Of a stretch of DNA of 64,000 nucleotides, positions 25,800-36,146 are shown piece after piece. The notes under the pieces were generated by a model. That model had not been told where the DNA came from. It saw only the letters and a list, made by a program, of their open reading frames with translations, and did not search any database. A program made the translations under genes and the position numbers. Every line of letters begins with the position of its first letter. The first letter of the stretch is position 1. The stretch comes from Diphasiastrum complanatum (lineage: Eukaryota; Streptophyta; Lycopodiopsida; Lycopodiales; Lycopodiaceae): NCBI GenBank assembly GCA_029204225.1, contig CM055094.1:24574541-24638540 (forward strand), in the 5' to 3' direction.

Positions 25800-28700
25800 A
25801 AAAAGGGCCTATACAATGCATAGTATCTAGCAAAAATAGGGTCATGTAGTGGTTAAATTTTTTTTTTGGAGAAAATCACCATCAAATTGCTCATGCTAAA
25901 ATTTAGTGGATATCATGGTGATGTCATTGACTGTCAAGGTAAAGTTGTAACAAGGTAGGATAGGTTGTTGACAAGATTGAATCTTTTCTCTTTGTCATAA
26001 TAATAGGGAAAGAGATGCATATAAAAAAAAAACAACATTTCTTTGAAATTCGGAATATATATATAGCAATAAATCAATTTTTTATCGACACTAAGATAAT
26101 TGAAACAAAACGAAATTTAAACAAAAATTGAATGAACATAAAGATTCATAAGCAAAAATCGTAAAATGAGATGTGTTAGAGTAGCACTAAAATGAGAAGA
26201 ATGGAAACAAAAGGGAAAAAGAAAAAAGAAAGTGTGATGACAAAAAAGAAAATAGAGGGTAGTAGGCAAGCATATAGACAAGTAGGCAGGGTAGCACATA
26301 AAAGAAAAGTAAGAAAACAAATATAGGCCAACAAAGAATTGGAACTGGTAAGCAGGCAAATAGGGGTAGGAAAATGGGAGAGACATCTTTAGGTAAAGAT
26401 GGTAGAGTTACTGTACATCTTGTAGGCATTGCCTAACATTGGATGTAGCATAGCGACAACCACACCATTTAATTGATTTAAAAAAAAAGAAAACCCCCCA
26501 TCATTTTTTCTTGCGTGTGAAAAATTAACATGTCCCATAGGTTTTTGGTAGTTTTGGCAACCTCTACGCATATATTAACAAAACATATACCCGTATATGT
26601 GTGTGCTTATGTTGTTGTGGAGGGCCACAACAAATCATGGCACCAAGGTGTTGCACTTGCTTGAAACTGAAATTTTTTTAGGTGGGCATTCCGTTGCCCT
26701 ACCCGTGCCATATGGTGCAATGGAGTGCATTGGGGCCAAATTGATGGGGAGGGGCCAACGGTAGAGGCATGCTAAAGGCTAGAGAAGACATAAGCAAGCT
26801 AGAGGAAAGAAATAATGAAGCATTGGAGCTAGAGAGATAAAGAGAGAGATGAAGTAAGCGATGTGCAAGTAGGCCCACACTCAGCCATGGGCCTTGAATG
26901 CACCTTTTTGGTGTGTACGAGGACTTGGGCCTAGCCCAATGACGCTTTGCCATGTGGTGCAACTACTCAAGTTGCCCAATTCATTTCGATGGCCTTGCAA
27001 AAATTGTGCTTGCATTACTTATAAATTGGACTCTTGTGAAATTTGTGCTCACACTGAGATTTGGCCTGCATCAAAATCCGCCTGCACCCATCATGACATG
27101 AAAAAATGGTAAGGGTTTTTGTTATTAAACAAATTTTCTTATAGATGTTTGATCATGGTTATCTCTAAGAGTGCTCAGCTATGTGGCGCTTGAGCACCCA
27201 AAAAAATCGTGTGGCTAGGAGCGCACCTAGCTCAAACACCTGACGTGCTCCAAGATATAGATACATGCACATGAGCGAGACCACAGGGAAGATCAAATTG
27301 CTCAGGTCAGGAATGCATCTTGGTTTCCAACGGAGGCTTAAACTTGGGACTATAGAAACTTTGAATGCCTAAGGCTAGTTCCCCACCTAGAGTTATCTCT
27401 CTCATTCGGCTCTCATTAGAGATTGCACCTGCAGTGCCTACTGCACAGGCCAAGCCCCACTCCACCCAAAGGATCACATATGTCTCATTTTTCCCTTAGC
27501 TTCATCCATCACCATTGGATGGAGTGGAGCCAGGAGTGCATGAATGTGCACTGCACTATGGGTCAAAGATAAAGGTGTTGGCCCATCTATAGTCACATGG
27601 GTGTTGCTCCACCTACATTTACATAAATGGTATAGTTAGTAACTTCGGTGCTAGCACTAAGTGAACCAATGTATTTTGCATCCTTCGTTAACTAAGCTGG
27701 AAGGGCTCTACGAAAAGGAGCGGTCTAGCAAGGAAAGGAGAGATGGAAGCGCAGCGACGCCAGAGAGAGGAGAGAATAATAGAGATCAGCGCAAGCAGAT
27801 TGGGCGGGGATGCTAGAAAGGAGGTGAGATTGGCTGAGATGGGCACATTGTAGGCTGAGAGAGGATTGCAGGAAGCAGCCACGTTGATAGAGGCAGCAAT
27901 GATTGTTTATGGAGGTAGGAAGATGCGTATGACGACAGCGATGGAGCACAAGGAAACAGGATGGTAGGCTGTAGCTATGGAGTAGCTTCAACAGAGAATT
28001 GTTGGAGAGCCTCCTGAGATCTTAGACAATGAAGAAATGCTTGATGGTGAACAAATGTTCTACCTTGAGAACAAGAAAAAAGGAGAGGCAAATGGAGCAA
28101 TATATGCTTCGTAAAGTTCAGGGGGTATCTAGCCACTTATGCTAAGTAGGTGAGTGTTCTACAGCCTATTTTGAAAGAAACTTACCCAAAGCCTTTTAGT
28201 TGAGGGCAACTATTTCAGTGAGGGTGGGGATGTCATGACACCCTTGTAGTTGTGAAAAGTAGTTGATGTCTAAAAGCGATCAGCAAAAGGTCAAAGACAA
28301 TAACGTCCCCCAAGTAGTTGATGTATGGACTTGGACATCTTAGTCCAAGTCCATACATCCTCTATGCCAGTGTCTTCCCTATTGAGAATCAATATGGAAC
28401 TTTGAGTTGCTGGATCTTTCATGAAGTTCTTGCTTTGCCAATGTGTCATTATTTCAGGCACAGACGCTTATATTTGAGCTGTTGGGATATTTAGGCAACT
28501 GTTGATATTCAAAGTTTGATAGGCTCCAACAATTCATAAGACATATGCATTTGATAATTCTTTACAATTTAGGCTCTATAAGCTCTCCTAACCTGCAATT
28601 TATTCAGCTGTAATGTTTGAAATCAAGACATCTGCAGATAACAGAAGCAATCATTTTCTATTGAGATCAAAGGAAGGAAATTGAAGATGATTCAAAAAAC

Positions 28701-28844
28701 GTGAAACATAAAACGAACAACCTGAGAACAAAGATTCCAGAAATCTCCGCATTTCAAGTGTAGAAGAAGTGTAAGGCAAAATGCAAGTCATGATTATATG
28801 TCCTGAGCATTGCAATAGAGCTTATAGGGATATTGGATATATAC
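25800..28844. other. NHD1 intron; possible gypsy remnant near 28000-28240
   Basis: Mostly unrecognised sequence. Around 28000-28230 (plus) frames read EPPEILDNEEM, VKFRGY, LKETYPK and end at GAGGGTGGGGATGTC. This resembles the chromo-like C-terminus and gag-pol end of Ty3/gypsy elements. I hold this at low confidence. Confidence 0.35.
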
Positions 28845-28951
28845 TTTCGTTGTTCAGTGTCAAGAACAAGCTTTTGTAGAAGTGAAACCATCACTATTGT
28901 GGATGCCAGATTATCCAGTACAGAGCTCACAACAAATGTGATCCCTCCCAC
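28845..28951 (-). CDS. NHD1: NHD1 exon: SSVLDNLASTIVMVSLL motif
   Basis: A 107-bp exon. After acceptor GAGCAG it reads VGGITFVVSSVLDNLASTIV, then MVSLLQKLVLDTEQR plus AA, then donor GTATAT (phase 2). The SS(V/I)LDNLTSTIVMVSL signature is diagnostic of the family. It lies only 161 bp downstream of the previous exon. Confidence 0.96.
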
Positions 28952-29112
28952 CTGCTCAATTGTCAATTTAAAAAATCAACTGGATTGATCAAACCCTCAT
29001 TGTATCAGCAACACTACAATATTCCTTTTCTCATGCACTATACTAACTTATAAGATAGATCGTACTGTTAAAAACTTACAAACATATGCAAGAGATTGGG
29101 ATGCTGACATAC

Positions 29113-29289
29113 CACCCAAAGGAGTCGTCGAGGATTTCTGGTGCTAATCAGGTTAGTCACCAGTTTGAATCCTTGATATTCCTTAACTATCTCCACAATT
29201 GCCATGGCACCTAAAAGGAAAAATAGGATTTCACCCACTTCTTTGAATGAATTGGATAAATGTTGCACTGCAATGTCGGGAGATGCAGC
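29113..29289 (-). CDS. NHD1: NHD1 exon: LFFLLGAMAIVEIV segment
   Basis: A 177-bp exon, 59 codons in phase 0. After acceptor CAACAG it reads AASPDIAVQHLSNSF, EVGEILFFLLGAMAIVEIV, YQGFKLVTNLISTRNPRRLL and WV, then donor GTATGT. It matches the NHD1 region between the SIGAPS loop and the FLSSILDN helix. No stops. Confidence 0.96.
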
Positions 29290-30269
29290 CTGTTGTAAAA
29301 TTGAAAATCATTACACTGATAAAGATTGAGAAAGCACAAGGCGCAATTTATATAAATGGTAATCTAAAGTTACTACAATACATGATTGCAATTCCTGCAA
29401 CTTGAAGAGACTTATAATATTTTCTGTGGTTCATCAGTATCAGAGAGATCAATCTAATAACATATTTGATTGATGCTAGAAGATGGAAGTAGAGAAAATC
29501 AGTTCAAGGTTGCATTGGCTTCTTGTGTGTGTCTTTTTCCTTTATGGCATACTAGTCTGTGTGTTGTGAAGGCTTTTGTAGAAGTTAGCTTTTAGGGTTT
29601 AGGGCTCTTTTGTGTTTAGGGTATCTTAAGCAGTAGGCTGTGGCAAGAGGTCAAGGTCCTAGATGGCGAGGCCAATCATTATGGCAATCTTTGGAGCCTT
29701 GGAGCACGTCGTTGGCAATGTGTTAATTGTAATTTGTAGTTCTTGAGCACTATCACTTGGCTCAGGGCTCATTCGATAGGCACTCTAGATGGTAGGTAAC
29801 TGAGATGGAATCGATTGACATAGAGGTTAGCCACCATGGCAGTTCGGGTGCTAGATGTTGGTTCTATCACTATTGCAGCGAAGAGTTTTTGAGCACCTTG
29901 ATGAGATCGAGCGTTCATCTTCTCAGCATTGCTGACAGGTAGGCTACTAGCATGTGTCTTTGACATGGTGTGAGTTGCAAAGCTCTAGCGCATGAATGAC
30001 ACATTTGGAGATGGCAAGGCTCCCCAATCCATGGAGCTTTTAGGCACGCACTGGCAATGTGTGTGCCTTTCAGCCTGTTGCAACAAGGCTGAATCTGGAG
30101 TGGCAAGTTGGCCCCAAAATAAGGGTTCGTAGAAGTTTGGCTCCAAGCTGGTCAGGACTTCTCGCAGAAGGATCCTATCCAGATGTAGCAGACGTTGAAG
30201 CACAAGTCAACGTCTCCTACGGCTTGTTATGCTTGTTCCTCAACACATAGGCAAGAAGCTCCATGTATT

Positions 30270-30480
30270 ACAACAACGTCAAGATGAGGGCAAGGATGAG
30301 GAAATATTGGATGACTTATTGGTAAGCGACAACGAGGATACTAGACGTGTCATGACTATTTCGGAGTGAAAACTTGTTTCATAGGCACCAGTTTGCTTTA
30401 TATCCACCAAGGTGCATGAAGCCTATCAATTTCCAGATAGTGAACTGATATGCACGAGGGGGAAGTTGGAAGGTTACGAC
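30270..30480 (+). pseudogene. Ty3/gypsy gag-protease fragment, left half
   Basis: The frame reads EILDDLLVSDNEDTRR, then TKVHEAYQFPDSEL and KLEGYD, and continues across element 4 into VLVLFDTGSSHNIVN at 35838. It contains a few stops. Element 4 is inserted between the codons of GYD and VLVLFD. Confidence 0.65.
30476..30480 (+). repeat. Target-site duplication ACGAC, left copy (element 4)
   Basis: ACGAC stands before TGTTGAAATA and again after the right LTR (35833-35837). Confidence 0.95.
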
Positions 30481-30840
30481 TGTTGAAATAAATGCCTATT
30501 TTGCCCCTTAAGGCTTGTATACTTGTAACTTGTAAGTTGTGCATAAGACATGGGGGTAAAACATTTATGTACATAGTACACCCCACTTGTGCTAATTAGG
30601 CAAGTAAATCAAGTAGGTTAAGGACCCATGTGGGTTCTAGAGCTAGAATTAGCAAGACACCACCTCTATACATAACATGCTATATGTAGCCCAAACTTTG
30701 GAGGGGTTTCCACGCCCTACAGCTTTGAAGTCCTCTCTCTCTTGCTTTTGTGTTCTACTCCATAGCTGGTTTTTTGAAGCTTTCATAGTGTGCTTACTAT
30801 GCTGTTATGATACTCCATAGCTAGGCCTTGGAATTTGACA
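30481..30840 (+). repeat. 5' LTR of copia element 4
   Basis: A 360-bp LTR from TGTTGAAATA to TTTGACA. It is identical to the right LTR except for one substitution (near 30773) and a 30-bp stretch, present on the right only, after CACGCCCTAC. Confidence 0.97.
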
Positions 30841-30852
30841 TGATATCAGAGC
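30841..30852 (+). other. Primer-binding site of element 4
   Basis: TGATATCAGAGC abuts the LTR and differs by one base from TGGTATCAGAGC (initiator tRNA-Met). Confidence 0.85.
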
Positions 30853-31260
30853 AGGTTATGTTGCCTGTGGTGTGGTGAAAGCTTGGACCTGTTTTTGATC
30901 AGATTCTTGCCATTCCTGGAGAGCAGCTTACCTTTGAGGAGGGAGCACTTTTTGTAGGGGCATCTGATCTCTGTGCTATCTGCATGGTTGGAGTACTGTT
31001 GGCAAGGGGAGTACAGGGAGCCAAAAAGTTTCTAATTTGAGACAAAATTTTTTGAGTCTTTTTGGACAGCAGGACTGTAGGAGGGCGCTCTACAGTGGGG
31101 ACTTCAGTGAAAGTTCTGAGTGGATCTTGGACAAGGGCTAGGACAGCCATACAGGGGGATAGTTTCAAATCCACAAGCTGAGGGTTATTGAGCAAGTGGC
31201 TGCATACCCTAGTTGGGTGAAAACCCCAGTTTGCCTTTTGTGTTTTATTTCTATCCAGCT

Positions 31261-32316
31261 ATGTCTAGTCTTGCAGAGAGCATGCTGAGTGAAGCCAGCC
31301 GGCTTGATGGCACTAACTTTAGCATATGGAAATTCAAGATCAAGAACATTCTTGAAGACAAAGAATGTTGGAAGCTTGTGACAGGTGAGGAGCCTGTTCC
31401 AACATCTGAACTTGAACTTAAGGACTATATCAAGAGAGGGGAAAAGGCACACAGAATTATCAACATGTCAGTGAGGGATAATGTGATTCCTCTAATCAGG
31501 TCAGCCAAAGGGCCTGTGGATGCATGGCACATTCTTTGTGCATTGTTTGAGACAGCAAGTACAACCAGGTTTCTCTACTTGAAGAACAAGTTGTATACTC
31601 TCAGAATGGAGACAGGGGAGACAGTTACTGATCATCTTACTAAGATTCAGGATATTAGATATCAGCTTTCTGTACTTGGAGAGTCTATTGCTGACAAAGA
31701 CTTGGTGCCAATAGTTCTGAATAGCTTGTCATATGCTTATCAGAACTTTGTGATGATGATATCAGTGAGAGAGAAGATCCCTACCTATGAAGAAGTCTAT
31801 GGTCTCTTGTTACAGGAGGAGATGAGGAGAGTTAATCTCTCCAAGAGGGAAGATTTCCAGGAGCATGCCTTTGCTTCTAAGAAGAAGCAAAATCCAACTA
31901 AGGATAAGAAGAAAGGTAAAGGCAAGAACAAAGGAACACCACAAACACTTGAGCAAGGAATGGAGAACTTGCAGATGTCAGAAGCACAACCCTCCTCGAA
32001 TACTTCTTTCACACCTCGAAGGAAGGGGAATTGCAATTACTGTGGTAAATATGGACACTTTGCTTTTGAGTGCAGGAAGAAGCTTGCAGACCAAAAGAAG
32101 GGCACAAAGAAGCAAGGAGGAAATGTTGTTGAGAGTGTTGCAAGAGAGGAGCAGAGTGACATAAGGCAAGCTGAGTTATTCTCTGTTGCATTGGCTTCAC
32201 AAGCTACAACAGGTGGTTGGTACATAGACTCAGGTGCTTCAAAGCACATGACCCCTCATAGGGATTGGTTTGATACCTTTGTGGGGATTAGTGATGCAAG
32301 AGGTGTGCCTAGGTGA
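31261..32316 (+). pseudogene. Copia element 4: gag, zinc knuckle and start of protease
   Basis: I take MSSLAESMLSEAS (31261) as the gag start rather than the upstream in-frame ATG at 31213, because the capsid domain begins just after it (LDGTNFSIWKFKIKNIL). The CX2CX4HX4C knuckle CNYCGKYGHFAFEC is at 32032-32073 and the protease DSGAS at 32227. The frame is lost at about 32300, where two bases of a GTGTG run appear to be missing compared with the continuing frame 2. It would form the particle shell and process the polyprotein. Confidence 0.93.
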
Positions 32317-32571
32317 CAACTCAACACACAAGGTCAAGGGAAAGGGCACAGTACCTGTAAAGCTTCCATCAGGAGAAGTCAAAGTCATTAAGAATGTCTT
32401 ATATGTACCAGGACTTGCTAAAAATCTTCTTTCAGTAGGAGCTATCACTCAACAAAATATGAAAGTAGAATTTGATGCTACTTCTTGTCTTGTGTTGGAC
32501 TTGAGTGATAATATGAAGGTTGTGGCCAAAGGATTGCAGGAAGATAATCTATACAAGTTATACACTTCTAT

Positions 32572-32675
32572 TCCTAGTCAGCATGCTTATACAACAAAAG
32601 GAAGGGATGTGGATAGGTTGTGGTCCTAGTCAGCATGCTTATACAACAAAAGGAAGGGATGTGGATAGGTTGTGG
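32572..32675 (+). repeat. 52-bp perfect tandem duplication in element 4
   Basis: Units 32572-32623 and 32624-32675 are identical, starting TCCTAGTCAGCATGC and ending GGTTGTGG. Because 52 is not a multiple of three, the second unit shifts the frame, and the frames on the two sides differ by exactly this amount. Confidence 0.97.
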
Positions 32676-35430
32676 CATGAGAGGTATGGACATCTTGGCT
32701 ACCAAAGCATGCAGGTGTTGAACCAGCATCATATGGTGGAGGGGCTTCCAGTTGTTAAGCCAAGCTCTTCAGTTTGCGAGGCTTGCGCTATGGGAAAACA
32801 ACAAAGACATAAGTTTCCCAAGGAAAGCACCACCAGGGCAGCAGGCATACTTGACTTGATACATTCAGATTTGTGGGGGCCAACCCAAACAAAACCTGCA
32901 GGGGGAGCATATTACTTTATGACCTTTATTGATGACTTCTCACGCAAGATTTGGATTTATTTCTTGAAGTTAAAATCTGAAGCATTCAAGTACTTCCTGC
33001 ATTTCAAAGCTTTGGTAGAAGAACATTCAGGAAAGAAGATAAAGATGCTCAGGTCAGACGGTGGTGGAGAGTTCATTAAGACAGAATTTGTGGAATTCTG
33101 CAAGGCCAATGGGATCAAAAGGCAGCTTACAGCTCCTCATACCCCTCAGCAAAACGGCGTAGCAGAGAGAAAGAACCGAACTATTGTGGAGTGTGCAAGG
33201 TGCATGCTCAAGGCAAAGGGGTTGCCCAACTCTTTTTGGGGCGAGGCAATGCACACAACAGTGTTTTTGTTGAATAGAAGTCCAACAAAAGCTGTGGAAG
33301 GCAAGACTCCAGAAGAGGCATTTAGCGGCATTAAGCCCAAGGTAGGTGCTTTGCGAGTGTTTGGTTGTAAGGCCTATGCCCATATTCCCAAGGATAACAG
33401 GAAGAAGCTGGATGCAAAATTAGCAAAGAGTATTTTCTTGGGATACAGTGAAGAAAGCAAAGCTTACAGACTTTACGATCTTACTAGCAAGAAGAGGATC
33501 ATAAGTCGAGATGTGATCTTTGAAGAAGATCAAACGCCTCCTATAGAGAAACTTGAGATGGAGGATGGTACAAGTGAATTTGTGCCAATACTTGATGACC
33601 CACATCCATATATTGGGGAGCCTTAGGATGATCATATGAGTGATCAAGAGAAAGAATCCGAGGAGGCTAGGAAGCGGAAGGAAAGGGGCAAATCTGTTGA
33701 GTCCTATTCACCGTCTTCATCACCAACTGCAAGGAAGAAGTTTCCCAAGTGGTATTGGCAAACTGTGCAGGATGGTTTGATATTGGATGAGGGAGAGAGC
33801 AGCAATCCAGGGGCTAGGAGGTCTCAAAGGCAAGCCCAGCAGCATGAACACCAGGAGACAAACTATGCACTTATGACTACTATTTTGGATTCACAAGATC
33901 CACATACATTCATTGAGGCAGCAAATGAGAAGGTATGGCAACATGCTATGCAAGAGGAGTACGACTCCATTCTCAAGAATGATACATGGGATTTGGTGAA
34001 GTTACCAAAAGGGAAGCGTCCTATTGGCTGTAAGTGGGTCTACAGGACCAAATACAAATCTGATGGGAGCATCGAAAAGCATAAGGCAAGGCTGGTTGCT
34101 AAAGGCTATGCACAGAAGGAGGGCTTGGACTATGATGAGACGTTTACACCGGTAGCTAAGATGACGTCTATCAGGTTGGTTTTAGCATTGGCTGCATTTT
34201 TTGGTTGGGAGGTCCATCAAATGGACGTGAAGAGTGCTTTTCTTAATGGACAGTTGGCTGAAGAAGTCTACATGGAACAGCCACAAGGTTTTGAGGCTAA
34301 GGGCAAGGAAAGTATGGTATGCAGGCTTAAGAAGGCCTTATATGGTTTGAAGCAGGCACCCAGGGCCTGGTATAGTCGTATTGACGACTATTTTGCCAAG
34401 GAGCAATTCATAAAGAGTCAGTCGGATTGCAACCTGTTCGTGAAGGAGGAAGATGAGAACATTGTTTTGATAGTTCTCTATGTGGATGACTTGGTCATCA
34501 CGGGTAACAATGGGCAGCTTATTGAAAAGGTGAAGGCTCATTTATCAAATGAGTTCGAGATGAAGGATTTGGGCTTAATCCACTATTGTCTTGGTTTGGA
34601 GGTTTGGAAAAAGGAAAACTGTGTGTTTATTTTCCAAGCCAACTATGCATGTGAAGTTTTGAACAGGTTCAACATGCAGGATTGCAAACCCGTTTCCACG
34701 CCCATTGATACCAGCAGTAAGCCATCCAGAGATGATGGCACTCCTTTTGTGGACGAGACTCTTTATAAGCAGCTTGTGGGTAGCCTGATTTATCTCACCA
34801 CTACGAGACCAGACATTTCCTATGCGGTTGGTGTAGCAAGCCAGTTCATGAGTTCTCCAACTGAAGCACATTGGAAAGCAGCCAAGTGGGTTTTGAGGTA
34901 TGTCAAAGGGACAAACTGTTATGGGATTGAGTACACAGATGACGGAAAGCTTCAGCTTGGAGGCTTTATTGATTCGGATTGGGCAGGTGATAGGGATGAT
35001 CGAAAGTCGACCACAAGTTACATTTTTAACCTTGGTTCAGGGGCCATTTCTTGGTGTAGCAAGAAACAGCCCACAGTTACCTTATCATCGACAGAGGCTG
35101 AGTACAGGGCAGCGGCAAAAGCTACCTGCGAGGCAATATGGCTCAGGAGACTTCTTGGGGGAGGTGCAGATTCCACAGGATGGTCCTACTATTCTTCAGT
35201 GTGACAGCCAGAGTTGCATCCAGCTTGCCAAAAATCTTGTGTGCCATGCTCGTACGAAGCATATTGAGGTGGATCAACACTTCTTACGAGAGAAGATACA
35301 AAGCGGAGAAATTCAGCTCGAGTACTGTGATACCAACGAACAAGCAGCAGATATCTTTACTAAGGCACTTAGTAGAGAAAAATTTGAAAAGTTTCGTAGC
35401 ATGCTAGGTGTTGGTATGAACAAAATAGCC

Positions 35431-35442
35431 ATTGAGGGGGGG
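35431..35442 (+). other. Polypurine tract of element 4
   Basis: ATTGAGGGGGGG stands directly before the 3' LTR. Confidence 0.9.
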
Positions 35443-35832
35443 TGTTGAAATAAATGCCTATTTTGCCCCTTAAGGCTTGTATACTTGTAACTTGTAAGTT
35501 GTGCATAAGACATGGGGGTAAAACATTTATGTACATAGTACACCCCACTTGTGCTAATTAGGCAAGTAAATCAAGTAGGTTAAGGACCCATGTGGGTTCT
35601 AGAGCTAGAATTAGCAAGACACCACCTCTATACATAACATGCTATATGTAGCCCAAACTTTGGAGGGGTTTCCACGCCCTACTACACTTTGAATATTCAT
35701 TCATGTTGTGTGAGCTTTGAAGTCCTCTCTCTCTTGCTTTTGTGTTCTACTCCATAGCTGGTTTTCTGAAGCTTTCATAGTGTGCTTACTATGCTGTTAT
35801 GATACTCCATAGCTAGGCCTTGGAATTTGACA
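35443..35832 (+). repeat. 3' LTR of copia element 4
   Basis: 390 bp, TGTTGAAATA...TTTGACA, with 30 bp (from about 35683) that the left LTR lacks. Confidence 0.97.
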
Positions 35833-36146
35833 ACGACGTGCTCGTCTTATTTGACACCGGTTCCTCACATAATATTGTTAATTCCCTCGTGCTGAAAACG
35901 TTTCACTTAGCTCCTCTTCCTTCTGATTATTGGTATATAGTTGAGATGCCAGATGGTAAGGGAACAAATGTTTGGGACGAGAGAGTCTCTTGGGTGTCTT
36001 TGTCTATTCAGAAGGGAAGGGAAGACTGTAAAGTTTCGATTGACTTATACCATCTATCATTTACCGTGTTCGACTCTCTTGTGGCAAGGTTCCTTTGTGA
36101 TCAACTTTCTACAGATTTGAATTGGCAACTTTCATACAAATTTTGA
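35833..36146 (+). pseudogene. Ty3/gypsy aspartic protease fragment, right half
   Basis: Starts with the second ACGAC. It reads VLVLFDTGSSHNIVN (catalytic D at 35853), then LKTFHLAPLP and later DLYHLSFTVFDSL. This is the retropepsin region of Ty3/gypsy or related gag-pol proteins. The open frame ends at a stop at 36144; no RT follows. Confidence 0.75.

Larger units (their letters stand above)
32317..35448 (+). pseudogene. Copia element 4: protease end, integrase, reverse transcriptase, RNase H
   Basis: Protease end (GDNSTHKVKGKGTV), then the integrase zinc-binding part (LWHERYGHLG, CEACAMGK), the catalytic core (HSDLWGP, FIDDFSR, LRSDGGGEF, VAERKNRT), RT (GCKWVYRTKY, VAKGYAQ, HQMDVKSAFLNG, YVDDL at 34479) and RNase H up to 35448 (DSDWAGDRDDRKSTT, CDSQSCIQL, DIFTKAL). 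Three further lesions break it: a 52-bp tandem duplication (32572-32675, frameshift), a TAG at 33624, and one extra G in a run at 35157-35161. Otherwise all catalytic residues seem present. It cannot yield a full polyprotein by itself. Confidence 0.95.

Noticed and set aside
26117-26429. Hydrophobic minus-strand frames
   Set aside because: They come from A-rich low-complexity sequence read in reverse; no conserved motif.
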